This document shows, piece by piece, positions 12,856 through 23,809 of a stretch of DNA of 64,000 nucleotides. Source of the stretch: Paraphysomonas bandaiensis (Eukaryota > Chrysophyceae). A model generated the notes under the pieces. It had not been told where the DNA came from, searched no databases, and was given only the letters and a program-made list of their open reading frames with translations. The DNA lies in NCBI GenBank assembly GCA_965644295.1, contig CBFFRP010000046.1, positions 1-64,000 of the forward strand, read 5' to 3'. Each line of letters begins with the position of its first letter. The stretch's first letter is position 1. The position numbers and the translations under genes were made by a program.

Positions 12856-13967
12856 ATGTTATCACATCTCTCTCATCATATCTCACACAGATATACTCCT
12901 TTAACACTCCGCTATATGTCAACAAGATTACAGGCATTACGTCAACAGATAGCAGAGGAAGATAAGTCAATAGGCGTGATTAAAGTCAGAGGCTCAAAGA
13001 AATCTCTTCCTAAACCCTCATGGCTTAAAGCGGTATGTATACAGGCTCTACAGACCCCTCATATAACCCTCTACATATGCAGGAGGTGCCATCAGGGGAG
13101 AACTATGAGCGTCTCCGTAATACAGTTAGAAAACTGAATCTAGCGACTGTATGTGAAGAGGCTCGCTGTCCTAATATAGGAGAGTGTTGGGGGGGAGCGA
13201 AAGGGACAGCAACAGCAACTATTATGATTATGGGAGAAGAATGTACGAGAGGATGTTCATTTTGTTCAGTTAAGACATCAAGACGTCCTAAACCATTGGA
13301 TCCTATGGAACCTGAGAATGTAGCAGAGGCTGTCACATCATGGGGGCTGGATTATGTTGTGTTAACGTCTGTTGATCGTGATGAATTGCCTGATCAAGGA
13401 AGTGGACACTTTGCAGCTACAGTGCGTCACCTCAAAGAGAAGAGCCCCAGCATTCTTGTTGAGTGTCTCACTCCTGACTTCAGGGGTATTCCCGAGCACA
13501 CCCACAGGGTGGCACTGAGTGGTCTCGATGTATACGCGCATAACCTTGAAACTGTGGAGCGTCTACAAAGGAGAGTAAGAGACTACAGGGCTGGCTATGC
13601 GCAGAGCATTCGAGTACTTGAGATGGCCAAAGAAGCGGGTTCTGGTGGAGAGCGGGCACGCCCGGTTGTCACAAAAACATCATTGATGCTCGGGTTAGGC
13701 GAGAAGGACGAGGAAGTTCACCAAACACTGCAAGATCTTTATAATGCTGGTGTAGATGTCGTTACCCTTGGTCAGTATTTACGACCCACGAAGAGGCATA
13801 TGTCTGTCCAGAGGTACGTAACCCCTGAAGAATTTACTCACTGGGAGAAAGTTGCGCTCGATATGGGGTTCAAGTACGCAGCAAGTGGACCGCTGGTTAG
13901 AAGCAGCTATAGGGCAGGCGAGTTGTTTTTGAAGGGTATGCTCCACAACGAGACACCGTCTTCTTAA
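12856..13967 (+). CDS. lipA/LIAS: Lipoyl synthase, mitochondrial
   Basis: Radical-SAM enzyme that inserts two sulfurs into protein-bound octanoyl groups to make lipoyl cofactor for pyruvate and 2-oxoglutarate dehydrogenases and the glycine cleavage system. Two exons (12856-13032, 13083-13967) with a 50-nt intron; 353 aa, close to the usual eukaryotic length. The N-terminus is basic, Ser/His-rich and lacks acids, fitting a mitochondrial presequence. Both Fe-S clusters can be seen: the auxiliary cluster C-x4-C-x5-C ([12 protein letters not shown], Cys83/88/94) and the radical SAM CxxxCxxC (CTRGCSFC, Cys113/117/120). The C-terminal RSSYRAGE supplies the conserved Arg-Ser-Ser-Tyr ligand motif. 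All catalytic features are present, so the gene looks functional. Confidence 0.97.
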
Positions 13968-14434
13968 ATATGTTAGTTGTAGTGTTACTCATATGAAGCT
14001 CCCATTGGTGATGTTTAGCTGATGCTGTAATATAAAAGAAATATTTTGAAACTATTTCCTGACAGTGAAGTACTATGGTCACGTGGTCTCTGCCTTAAGT
14101 AGCCGTTTACCACCGCTACCATGCGTTGTCCACACATATAAATCAGTGACACCAACCCTGAATTCTATATGTGCCGTAATTCTATACAGATGCATCAGAG
14201 CAACAACAGTACTGTTATCTTTCGCAATGTTTAGTTGCATTTAGATCGTATCAAATATAATGTTGAGTATGTCACAACATTAATTTCGGGATGCTTGCTA
14301 CAAAGTATGTGTAGGAGAAAGCCGATTCACTCTGGAGCTAATTACTTCATAACTAAATGCAAATTCTCTTATTTTAATTAGTAAGGACCATAACTGTTAC
14401 TCCAAACAATAAAGTTAAATTCAACTTTATAAAC
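13968..14434. other. Convergent intergenic region
   Basis: 467 bp between the 3' ends of the lipoyl synthase and the four-TM protein genes. No ORF, structured RNA or repeat recognised. Confidence 0.4.
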
Positions 14435-15252
14435 TTAAATATTCTCAGGAGGTAAATCTTCTGTCGCCTCCTCTTCGTCAGCGACAGCATGGGCTTCATT
14501 ACCCATAGAAGTCGACGGGGCTGCATCGGAATACGAACAAGTCAGTATCTCGTGACTGAAAACAACATAAATGAATTTACCCACCTTCTTTAACAATATC
14601 ATTCTGAAAAGTGACCAACATAGTCCCGAAAGCAGCATACGAAAGGAAAAGGAAAAACGAAAACACTGCCATGGCTCGTTCGACGGAGTCATTGTCCCCA
14701 TTGTGCCCATTCTTGATGCGATCCACGAATAGAGCAAACAAAATTAGCATCTGGTTGCTCATAATGAACACAACTCCAGTAAAAATACCAATCGAAAGCC
14801 CGGATTGAAACTACATCGGATATATAAGCGCAGTTTAAGTAAGACAATACACACTACCCGACGCATGGTTACAGTCCCAACTGCGGAAATAATAATGAAA
14901 ATGAGCACTGTCCATGCAGCAGCAAATGCAGCAACTTTCTCAAGACTTCCTTCCACCATATCTACAAACAAATAACACCAAATATATTACTAGAGTATAT
15001 ATATACATATATACACTTACAGGATGCCGCAATGCACATTACTATGAATGTGATGCCCAGTAATATCTACATACAACATAAGCGGAAAGCACCAGCAGCT
15101 GTATGGGAATACCAATGAAGTTAACCATGTGTAAGTGATAAGCTTCTTTGGGCTCTCTTTGAACTGAGATATGAGGTTTGTGAGGGGGGCTGTGTGTGTA
15201 TGTATATGTTAGTAATGCACAGTTACATACGCGTATAGAGCTAACCTGACAT
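14435..15252 (-). CDS. Predicted four-transmembrane protein with acidic tail (MARVEL-like topology)
   Basis: Six exons on minus: 15252-15246, 15189-15113, 15066-15021, 14961-14858, 14810-14585, 14520-14435; 181 aa, in phase throughout. Exon 1 is only 7 nt (ATG plus TCAG). The cytosolic N-terminus contains LISQFKESPKKL. Four hydrophobic segments follow: LILLGITFIVMCIAAS, AAFAAAWTVLIFIIISAVG, SIGIFTGVVFIMSNQMLIL and AVFSFFLFLSYAAFGTMLV. The C-terminus is short and acidic (ADEEEATEDLPPENI). No catalytic motif is visible. Four TM segments with both termini probably cytosolic resemble MARVEL/physin-like proteins, but sequence alone does not prove membership. Divergent from the mitochondrial carrier gene. 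Confidence 0.72.
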
Positions 15253-15903
15253 GCTAATGATATATAGGAGAGACTATGAGTTGCTTGATATCAATAGATA
15301 TGATCGGTATGAATGACTTGGGTTGTAATATATGAATATATAGGGTGCTTATGATATGACTCCGCTATGTGCTCTATGCTATAGTGGAGTGTAGTGCAGT
15401 GTGTATGTATGCGTATGTAGGTACATAGACTCTATATGTATGTGTGTGTGCGTATATGTGTATGCAACACTTCTTTCTATATATCTCACCTATTCTCACT
15501 CACCATCACCACGCTATTACACACGCAGCATATGTAGACTGCTGTATAGAACAGCAGTATACCATATACCGGCCAATGGAATACGCAGTGATTGGTAGGA
15601 ATTCCTATATAGAGGTATTCTATTGTACTCTATATACAACTCTGTATACTATCATATACATGTGCTGGAGTGTATGTATGTATAAGCAAGCTTCCACACA
15701 TATACACATACACACATATACACATACAGACATGTATGTATGGCTAACTGCCCACTAAACAATAAGTCAATAGCTCAACTCCCTCTATATACACGGTGTG
15801 CACTGCATGCCATATGCCATAACCCCATAACACCACAATTCATTACATTTCACCACCCTTTCAACCACTCTCCCATAGTCTACAAGCCCACCCAGTACAT
15901 CAA
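15253..15903. promoter_or_regulatory. Divergent intergenic region, four-TM protein / carrier
   Basis: 650 bp shared 5' region, rich in GTATGTATG, TGTGTGTG and ACACATATACAC words. The tandem character is weak and no long perfect array is present. No specific promoter motif is assignable. Confidence 0.4.
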
Positions 15904-17721
15904 ATGGAAGAAACACAACAACTCAGTTGGAAATCATCCAAAAAACTAACAGATGAACAAATAAAAATGATATTTGATGAAATGGATGATAAAAATCGTG
16001 GATGGATAACTGCTGCTGATATAGAAAAACGTTTAATACGATTCGGTCTACCAAATGCCACAACACAAGCGAACATACTACTGAATGCATTAGCAAAAGA
16101 TGACAACAAATTACAATATACTGATTTTTATAAATTTGTAAGAAGACGTGAAGAAAAGTTGTATGAGGTGTATAAAACTGTAGATACAAACAAAGATGGT
16201 ATGATAACTCCTGATGAACTAACGAGACGATTAGCATCACAATCTGAAATATTTTCTGATCCTAGTATTGCTGCAAAGGCATCGCGTTCACTGATATCGA
16301 GAATGGACGTTACTGGAGATGGTTCAATATCATTTAGAGAGTTTTCAAGAGTGTTTGTGGTGTTACCAGAGTTAGATGTAGAGGTGGTGTTTCAACATTG
16401 GACCAAATATGCTCACATCGACATGGGTGAAGATTATTCACTACCTGATGAACCCAGTGTAGAAAAGAGTAGAACGAATATATTTATTTCTGGAGCTATT
16501 GCAGGATGCGTATCTCGATGTGTTACAGCTCCTATGGATCGGCTAAAAGTCATAATGCAAGCTGGGAAAGGCGATGCCACGATTGTTAACATGATGCGCT
16601 ACATGTACAATGAAGGTGGGCTCATCGGTATGTGGAGAGGGAATGGAATCAATTGTTTAAAAATCGGGCCAGAATCTGCAGCAAAGTTTCTATTGTAAGT
16701 GACTTATTGTGTTTTTGGTTTATTCTAATTGCTCTCTAGCTACGGCGAGTTCAAACATCTTGTTACGAGTGTTACGGGCGGCGACGAGATGACACCTTCT
16801 GTAGTGGAGAAGTTTGTGGCAGGAGCTGCAGCTGGGGCCGCTGCACAGGTTGGTGTCTATATACCGAAATATGCAAGAAATATTGAAATATTTGTTTGAT
16901 ATTAGACGCTGGTGTATCCCCTTGAAATAACTAAGACCAGACTTGCCCTCTCGACTACAGGTTTGTGATGTGATTTTATGTTGGAGAGTTCTCATTTGAC
17001 ATTTATAGGGGAATACAGTAGTGTGTATGACGTGATAAAAACTATAGTTACTGATGGAGGTATTTATGACGCTGTGTTGCGATTTATCTCCCTGCTCAGT
17101 TTGTTGCTGTAAAGGAGTGCGTGGGTTGTACCGAGGCATGGCACCATCATTGCTTGGCATTCTGCCATACGCCGGTATAGATTTAATGGTATTCAATACC
17201 CTTAAAGAGCGATGGATGGAGGATAACAGGAAGAGTGGATGTCAAAACAAGACCCCTGATGTGCTTACATTGGTATGATAATTTCTATTGAGTTGTGTTC
17301 ATGTATAAATTCTCGGTGTTCAGCTGCTATTTGGAGCAACATCCACAACATGTGGGCAGATCGTAGCATACCCACTGCAGGTGACTGTCTTGCTTTGACT
17401 TGTTAAGGATGATCTGACCCCATCTGAACTGTAGCTCATTCGCACTAGATTACAGGCAGACAAGCATTCTCCGTCAGGAGCATCTAAATACTCGGGTAAT
17501 ATATATGCTGTCATGCATACTCTGTTTCTAATTTCATGTCGATGACAATTGTTCCAATAACAGGCATGTTGGACTGCTTTAAGAAAGCGTATGCCGCCGA
17601 AGGGATTCTCGGCTTGTATAGAGGAATAGGGCCTAATATGTTAAAGTCAATTCCCTCCATTTCTATAAGTTATGCTGTATTTGAAACGTGCTCGACTTAC
17701 TTTCATGGGATGGTAATATAG
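15904..17721 (+). CDS. Calcium-binding mitochondrial carrier (SCaMC / ATP-Mg-Pi carrier-like)
   Basis: Predicted inner-membrane carrier exchanging ATP-Mg for phosphate under cytosolic Ca2+ control. Exons: 15904-16694, 16740-16848, 16906-16960, 17009-17059, 17115-17272, 17324-17380, 17435-17495, 17564-17721; 479 aa, typical for SLC25A23/24/25. The N-terminal half has EF hands: a degenerate one ([15 protein letters not shown]), then two canonical loops ([12 protein letters not shown] and [12 protein letters not shown]). The C-terminal half has three mitochondrial-carrier repeats, each with a Px[DE]xx[KR]-type signature: [22 protein letters not shown] and YPLQLIRTRLQ (the third has Gln at the acidic position), plus GLYRGMAP and GLYRGIGPN. 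Introns of 45-68 nt occur only in the carrier half; the whole EF-hand part is one exon. Confidence 0.95.
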
Positions 17722-18162
17722 TTAGTATTTATACTTAAGGGTGCAGTAAAAATTTTGATACCATGAACTTGTACTTCACCAATTTTTTTCCAATTTCATC
17801 AACATACAATACTTTTTCACGCACGATGAATAGAAAACCTCGACAAAGCTAACAATGTTATTACATTATTACTACTGATCTACTGAGTATGAATTAACAA
17901 TCAAGTTTATCGTGTCTTGTCTATGCGAAGATCTTTCACTAATGTTCCTCATTTATGTAATGCCTATCTTCACATACCTAATATAGCTAATGAATGCATG
18001 TCGACTATATACAGCTACTGCTAAAATGACCAGTGCAACAGCAGCAGAGAGAAATATTGTAGACATCACTAAAAACTAAAAACCTCTATTGACAGGAGGA
18101 TTGTGAATATTATCTCGTGAAGCTACGCTTACATACCTGCAGATATCAGTTCAATCAAGTAA
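17722..18162. other. Intergenic region before the tRNA-like gene
   Basis: 441 bp, AT-rich 3' flank of the carrier gene. No ORF or repeat recognised. Confidence 0.4.
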
Positions 18163-18235
18163 GGGTGTCTAGCTCAGTTGGTAGGGCGCACTCTCAGTAT
18201 GCATGGGGTAGTGGGATCGAAGCCCACGTTGCCCA
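18163..18235 (+). tRNA. tRNA-like sequence, positional anticodon AGU (Thr); possibly a pseudogene
   Basis: 73 nt fold as a tRNA: acceptor GGGTGTC/GTTGCCC (one T-T mismatch, two wobbles), D stem GCTC/GGGC with AGTTGGTA loop, T arm GTGGG-ATCGAAG-CCCAC, discriminator A at 18235. The A box (TAGCTCAGTTGG) and B box (GGATCGAAGCC) resemble Pol III internal promoters. The anticodon arm is poor: two mismatched pairs, and position 33 is C instead of the nearly invariant U. Read by position the anticodon is AGU, but these defects suggest a degenerate tRNA or tRNA-derived repeat. No intron is apparent. Confidence 0.5.
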
Positions 18236-18652
18236 CTCTACTCCTCCTTAGCATAATGAGGTCGCTTCCCATTGAAGACAAATGCCACTATAGAATTCAA
18301 ATTAGTTGTGATCTGTTGCTTCAAGCGCATCATATCTATCATGATGTGTATATATATTTGCACTGCTGCATATACAGAGTATAAAGCAAGAGGATGAACA
18401 GAGTGGCTGCAACGCACACCTGTTGCGTGCAAACGAAACCGGCTAATCGGCACGTTATGAGGTCAGTAGAATCATTAAATTATCGTGGAAGTTTCATGCA
18501 CATATATCATTGCTTCAGTGTGTACAGTATATGGACAAGCCATCATGATAGTGGATTTCTCGCATAAAATTCTTCGCTTTTTAGCTGTTTTGTATAAAAA
18601 ACGCCGTATTTCTTGCAGCTGACGGTATTCAATTTCCAAAAAAGACAAAAAC
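18236..18652. other. Intergenic region, tRNA-like to 5S rRNA
   Basis: 417 bp with no ORF or structure recognised. T-rich runs just before 18653 act as the terminator of the minus-strand 5S gene. Confidence 0.4.
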
Positions 18653-18767
18653 GGACAGTACCCGGACTTCGCACGTGGTCACCCACCGTACTACTAACCG
18701 GGCCAGATGCAACTTAACTTCCGCGAGCGGAACGAGAGCGGGTGCGGTTTGCATTGTATGACCGTCC
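18653..18767 (-). rRNA. 5S ribosomal RNA, copy 1
   Basis: On the minus strand the 115-nt sequence starts GGACGGTCATACAATGC and ends CCGGGTACTGTCC. The two ends pair as a perfect seven-base helix I. The conserved core GAAGTTAAG and the 3' region GTTAGTAGTACGGTGGGTGA with ...GACCACGTG...AAGTCCGGG are diagnostic of 5S rRNA and contain the internal Pol III control regions. A T-rich stretch (TTTTTGTCTTTTTT) follows at once and can serve as terminator. Slightly shorter than the usual 118-121 nt. Confidence 0.93.
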
Positions 18768-19024
18768 ATATTAGTGCTGATCAAAGTAGTTAATAGAAAT
18801 ACAGTACTACGTAGCACTCCATGTAAACGATGGATGGGACGAAAAATATTCCTGTACTCTTGGTCGCAGTGTGTAAAATTACAACAACGGGACTTAACAC
18901 AAAAAAAGACAAAAATGGACAGTACTCGGACTTCGCTCGTGGTCACAAGTAGAGAGAGCTGCATTTGATGTAAAAGTGAAATGCAAAATTACAACGGGAC
19001 GAAAACTCAAAAAAAGACAAAAGC
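18768..19024 (-). repeat. 5S spacer with truncated 5S copy (18917-18946)
   Basis: Between the two full 5S copies lies a 30-nt piece of the 5S 3' end (18917-18946, minus) with its own T-rich terminator-like flank. The flanks of the units share an AAAATTACAAC...GGGAC...AAAAAAAGAC sequence, so the region is a degenerate tandem array with one truncated unit. The fragment lacks the internal promoter and is a pseudogene. Confidence 0.8.
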
Positions 19025-19139
19025 GGACAGTACCCGGACTTCGCACGTGGTCACCCACCGTACTACTAACCGGGCCAGATGCAACTTAACTTCCGCGAGC
19101 GGAACGAGAGCGGGTGCGGTTTGCATTGTATGACCGTCC
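19025..19139 (-). rRNA. 5S ribosomal RNA, copy 2
   Basis: Identical over its 115 nt to copy 1 as far as I can see, with the same terminal helix and internal control region and a T-rich terminator-like run at 19007-19020. The two copies are about 370 bp apart in the same orientation. They sit between protein genes, not in an rDNA repeat seen here. Confidence 0.93.
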
Positions 19140-19508
19140 ATGCTGGTTCCTCACCTTTTGTTGCATAGAAAACCAATATGTGTAAGTACCGGAGTACTGT
19201 ATGGCATATCCGTATCTCAATGCTATGTACACATACAAGTATATAGTAGTACATCTAGAGGAGTACATACCTACAGCTACATCCATACAAACACATAGCA
19301 CTGTACCTGCCTATGTATTGTACATAACTGTACAGCAGTACATACCTCTCTGTGTATAGCCCTCTACGCAGTATCGTATAGTGGTCTACAGCGTACAGTA
19401 TGTATAGCGTACAGTGTATGTATAGCGTACAGTGTATGTATAGCGTGTATCTAGACTTCAATTCTTTAATAGAGTAACTCATACATACATACACACACAA
19501 TACAATCC
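19140..19508. other. 5' region of the UNC-45-like gene
   Basis: 369 bp. Contains three near-copies of a TAGCGTACAGTGTATG-type word around 19400-19445 and a CATACATACACACACA stretch ending just before the start codon. Probable promoter/5' UTR; no specific element can be named. Confidence 0.45.
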
Positions 19509-22500
19509 ATGTCATCAAACGCCCAGCAACTTAAAGAACAAGGCAATGCCTTCTTCAAATCCGGTGACTATACCTCTGCAGAATCCCTCTATTCCCAGTC
19601 CATTGCACTGTATAGCAGCAGCAGCAGCAGTGTGTCTGTATCAGATAAAGAGACCCTTAAAACCCTCCTGTGTAATCGTGCTGCATGCTGGTTAAAACTC
19701 AATCAATATCAATCATGTCGAGATGACTGTACGGCCGCACTGGAAATCGATCCATCTCACTGTAAAGCTCTGTATAGACGAGCCTGTGCATATGAACGAC
19801 TCGGAGACCTCTCAGATGCCTTTAAAGATCTATCCAAACTAATGCATATAGATAATAAGAATCATGATGCAATCGCTGCTATGAGACGTGTCAAAGCTGG
19901 TTTAGATAAGGAGCGTGCTCGTGATTCAGAAGTGCAACGGATTTTAACAGCATTTAAGTCAGGTGAGAAAGTGTCAGAGGCTATCAGAGCATTAGTGGGA
20001 CTCTGTGTTGATGATTCAAGTCATTCTATGGAATTTTATCGCAAAGGAGGTGTTCTTCAAATTGGACGGTATATAGAATCGAGAATCGAAGCTCATGACT
20101 ATGAGAGTGCTGCATTAGGTCTTCGTTTGTTCGGTGCTGCTTCTACTCACGCTAGATTTGTCCGTGCTGCAATCAATTTGGGTGATAATTCCGATAATGC
20201 TGCTGCTGGAGTGGCCACGGAAGATTTTTCCAAAGTTTCATTAGTAGAGGAAGATGGTGGAGGTCGCGTGCTGTGGAGTGGCGTGGGTGCACTTATATCT
20301 CACCCAGACAGTGGAGTATCCCAAACAGCAACTTCGCTTGCCCTTCGTTGTCTAAAAGCATTACCATCCGGTGTTGAAAAGGAACCCTCTGAAAAGCCTT
20401 CACCTGCGGAAGAAGCGAGGGATGACGACAATGTTCCAAGAGTAGAGGAGCTTGATGATGATGAGTCCGCCAGCAAGCCAGAAGAGAAAGAGACTAAGCC
20501 CAAGGTTGCCCCCAGCGCACCTATCAAAGAGTATGATCTTTTCTTGCGTCGAGGGCCTGCAGTAACAGTTCTGAGGGGATGGCTACGCGCTCTTTCAGGA
20601 GAGAGTGACGAAGCTTTTATGGCGGCTGCAGACGGCCTTGCTTCTTTTCTCTCTGAGATTGAGGAGTACATCGGACACGAGAAAATTATAGATACACGCA
20701 TGGAAGGTGCATTCTGTTTTTTCTTGTCAGTGTAGTGTGTACTTACGAGTGCCAGGTTTGCAAGAGCGGAAAGACCGCATAGCGAAGGTTCGCCTGCTTA
20801 AGAATCGATCTAAGACGCACGCATTGTGGGCGGTGGAGGAGGGTAGGTGCTATTTCATAACCTTACTGTCTTTGCTCACAGTTGCGACAGGAGCATTGGA
20901 CTGCTTGCTGCAACAAATGGACTCAGATAACGCTTCTAGACGACAGAGATCATCTGCATTATTTGGAAGGCTGGCATCAGCGCTAGATGATGAAGAATCA
21001 CTAAAAAAGCGACTGACTCCTCATTTAGTTGGTCATGACGCACCACCTATGCAGCCTGGGGATCCTCTCCCACCAGTGTCGCGGTGTAGGTTGCGCGCTG
21101 TCCTAGAAGCATCTCTTTTCGTTGCCCTTCCTGAGATTGGGGCATGGGCACTCAAACAAAACGGCGGAATTCAACAGCTACTGCTCCTTATATCCTCCGG
21201 AGATGATAGGTACAGATGCGCTGCTAGGTGGTGGTGTGTGTAAGTGGTAATGCAGGTGTCAGGAGATTGCAGCGGAAGTGTCGTGCCTCGCTAGCACCTC
21301 TGAAAGTGGTAGTGCCCTCATGTCTCCGGTAGTTTCCTCTGGTGCACTCCAGACTCTAATGCAGTCACCTAACCCTGGGACAAGGGCAGCAGCCGCATCA
21401 GCACTAACGAAGTTATCTCTTCAGGCGAAAGCTCTGAAGGAAGACTCAAGTGAAACCTCACAAATGTTGAACGTCGTTCTCGATGTTCTTAAGTCGTCTG
21501 CAGCTGGTAAAAGCTCCTCGGGAGATAAAAAAGAGGAGTCGAAAAAATCAACTGGGCTTGTCTCATTCAGCGCATGTGGAGACTCGTTCTCGCATGGTGG
21601 AAGTGTAACCGCCAAAAGTGCTGGAGATAATCGTGCACTGACATCAACCGAGCGCGCTGTGGAAGTACTGGCAGCGATGGTCGGAAAGTCGTTTGTGAAA
21701 GAGGAACTCGTGCACGGATCGTATCGGTGTGCTCTCGTGTGCTATAGATTGAATGAACAACGATATCTTACTCTCTTTTATTTTAGGGTTGCAGCAAGTC
21801 TAGAAGCATTGTTGAGACTAGATTTGAATCCTGATACAACTGGGAGATCAACTGTTCCGTATGGAGTTGCCTACATCATCGCGGCAATTACCGTTACGAA
21901 TAATGAGCTCCGTGAAAAGGCTCTGGCCGAGAAGGATATCTCCATGGAACAGTATAAGCAATTACAGGAGTTACAGCGAGTGAAGGCAAAGGATGAAGAC
22001 GGAAATGAAATAGAGGAGAAGAAGGTTGATTCATATGCTAGGAGTGCTGTTTGATATTAATATATCATAGGAAGAAGACGACCCCGATACTGATGTGCTC
22101 TGCAGACAAAGAATAAAACGCATCGTGGCCTTGAATGGTATACCAGCTATCATCACGTAAGTTCCTATCCGTCAGTATTTCCATTAGTCATAGTTTAACG
22201 TATGCGGCCAGACTGATGACTCACGAGTCGAAACAAACCAAAGAGTGTGCATGTCGAGCACTCAGACAGATTTGTGTTGAGGAAAGCATTCGAGGACAAG
22301 TTGTGCAACAAGGAGGACTTAAGTCCTGTATTCTCGTTTCTGTAGATGAGGATTGTGAGGTGCTCCACTAATACTGATCTGTGGATATATTGATAACAAA
22401 TTCCCAGAAATCAACTAGACGGGAAGCTGCGCACGCTATTGCCAAGACATTGGTCACTACTAACCCGAACATTCTGTCGGAACATTTGAGACTAGGGTCT

Positions 22501-23297
22501 ATCCGCCCATTGATTTTTCTCTCTAGGTCTGAACTTCATTAAATTGCGAATTATTTTTCACCTGTATTTCACAGAGATGTGGATAGCACTAATTTACAGC
22601 AGTTTGAAGCCCTCTTGGCACTCACCAACCTCACGTCCTGTGGAGATGCGGAACAAGACAAATTCGTTTCAGACAAGTAACTGCAGTTAACTAGCTTTTC
22701 GTCAACTTATTCATCGTTGCAGGGGTATAAATGCCGCCCACTATTTGATGTTCAGTGACCACTTGATGGTTCGACGAGCTGCGACAGAAACGCTGTGCAA
22801 TTTGGGTGCGCATGAATCGTTGCTGAAGGTAAGAGTAGCACTATTTCCTGCATGAGGGTTGTGATCATTGTGGCTAACAGATCATGCGAGATCCAGAGAA
22901 AGTGCGCCTGTGGCTAGGGTTCTGCGAGGACTGGGCCAATGAGGACAATAGCGACGCCTTCGCCACTGCGCGTGCTGCTGCAGGAACCCTAGCATACGCC
23001 ACCTCAGATTTGAAGGTTGCTCAGGCACTTCTTAAAGAAGATTGTGCCACTACAATTCGCACTCTACTCGAAAGCGGGAACCCAGAGCTTGTCCACCGTA
23101 CTTTAGTGATCGTATCAAATTTGTGTGAATGCGAGGATTCCAATGCCCTGGCCACACACCTTATTGAGGGAGGGATTGTCCCTTCCTTGGCCACCATTAT
23201 GAAAGACGTAGACGGAGAATACGGACAACTAGCGGAGATGGCGAGAGACACTGCTGTTTCGTTATCATCTGCAGTGTCCACAAAATCAGATACCTAG
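19509..23297 (+). CDS. TPR/UCS-domain myosin chaperone, UNC-45-like
   Basis: Predicted co-chaperone linking HSP90/HSP70 to myosin motor folding in the cytosol. Eleven exons: 19509-20706, 20756-20842, 20882-21209, 21256-21726, 21787-22024, 22071-22156, 22212-22359, 22408-22526, 22575-22676, 22723-22828, 22881-23297; 1099 aa, longer than animal UNC-45 (about 930 aa). Residues 1-120 form three TPRs (QLKEQGNAFFKSGDYTSAES, NRAACWLKLNQYQSCRDDCT, KALYRRACAYERLGDLSDAF), the carboxylate-clamp type that binds HSP90 tails. The rest is armadillo-like helices. The C-terminal half carries UCS-like segments: VVQQGGLKSC, FEALLALTNLTSC and AATETLCNLGAHESLL. A low-complexity acidic insert lies at about 300-340. 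The 39-nt intron at 20843 is the shortest in this gene. Confidence 0.88.
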
Positions 23298-23809
23298 TGT
23301 AAGTAGTGTTTGTTTGAGCACCTGAAGTGCCGCTCAGAAGTATGTAGCGTCTTAAAGCTATAACTTATTTGGTTCCAATGCCTTTTCTCGGCGACAAATT
23401 TTTTTGAAACTCATCACTAGTACCAATAGAATGCCTAATTTTAAAGATAGTAGTCGCAGTTGGTCCTGAAGTAGTACTCTACCCAAAGTTCTCTATTCAG
23501 TAGCCATCTGTAGATATGATTGCAATTTTAATCTGACCCGTTCCCAAGTGTGCCCTAGTATTGAATAAACTAAGCAATGCTTAGATCTCTATTAAAGTTA
23601 TATTCAATTCGTATTCTGTATGCGTAGCGCCAAGCAAGGTCCATCTAGATCTACACTATACTTGCGGGCTCAGTCAATTCCTTGTTAGTAGACCTACATT
23701 ATACATACATAGTTGTAATTATTGTTTGCTCTCCCAATTTCATTGACAATTACTTGAAACGTAGTCGTGGTAGCTACGTCAGCTTTCCCAGGAGATAGAA
23801 GGACATGAT
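23298..23809. other. 3' flank of the UNC-45-like gene
   Basis: 512 bp AT-rich sequence up to the target-site duplication of the hAT element. No coding signal. Confidence 0.4.

Noticed and set aside
18629-19301. Minus-strand ORFs with repeated segments
   Set aside because: The duplication comes from the two 5S rRNA copies, not from a protein.
22025-22070. A 22-nt intron at 22049-22070 in the UNC-45-like gene
   Set aside because: A 46-nt intron starting at 22025 also keeps phase and fits the intron size class; the 22-nt version would be exceptional.
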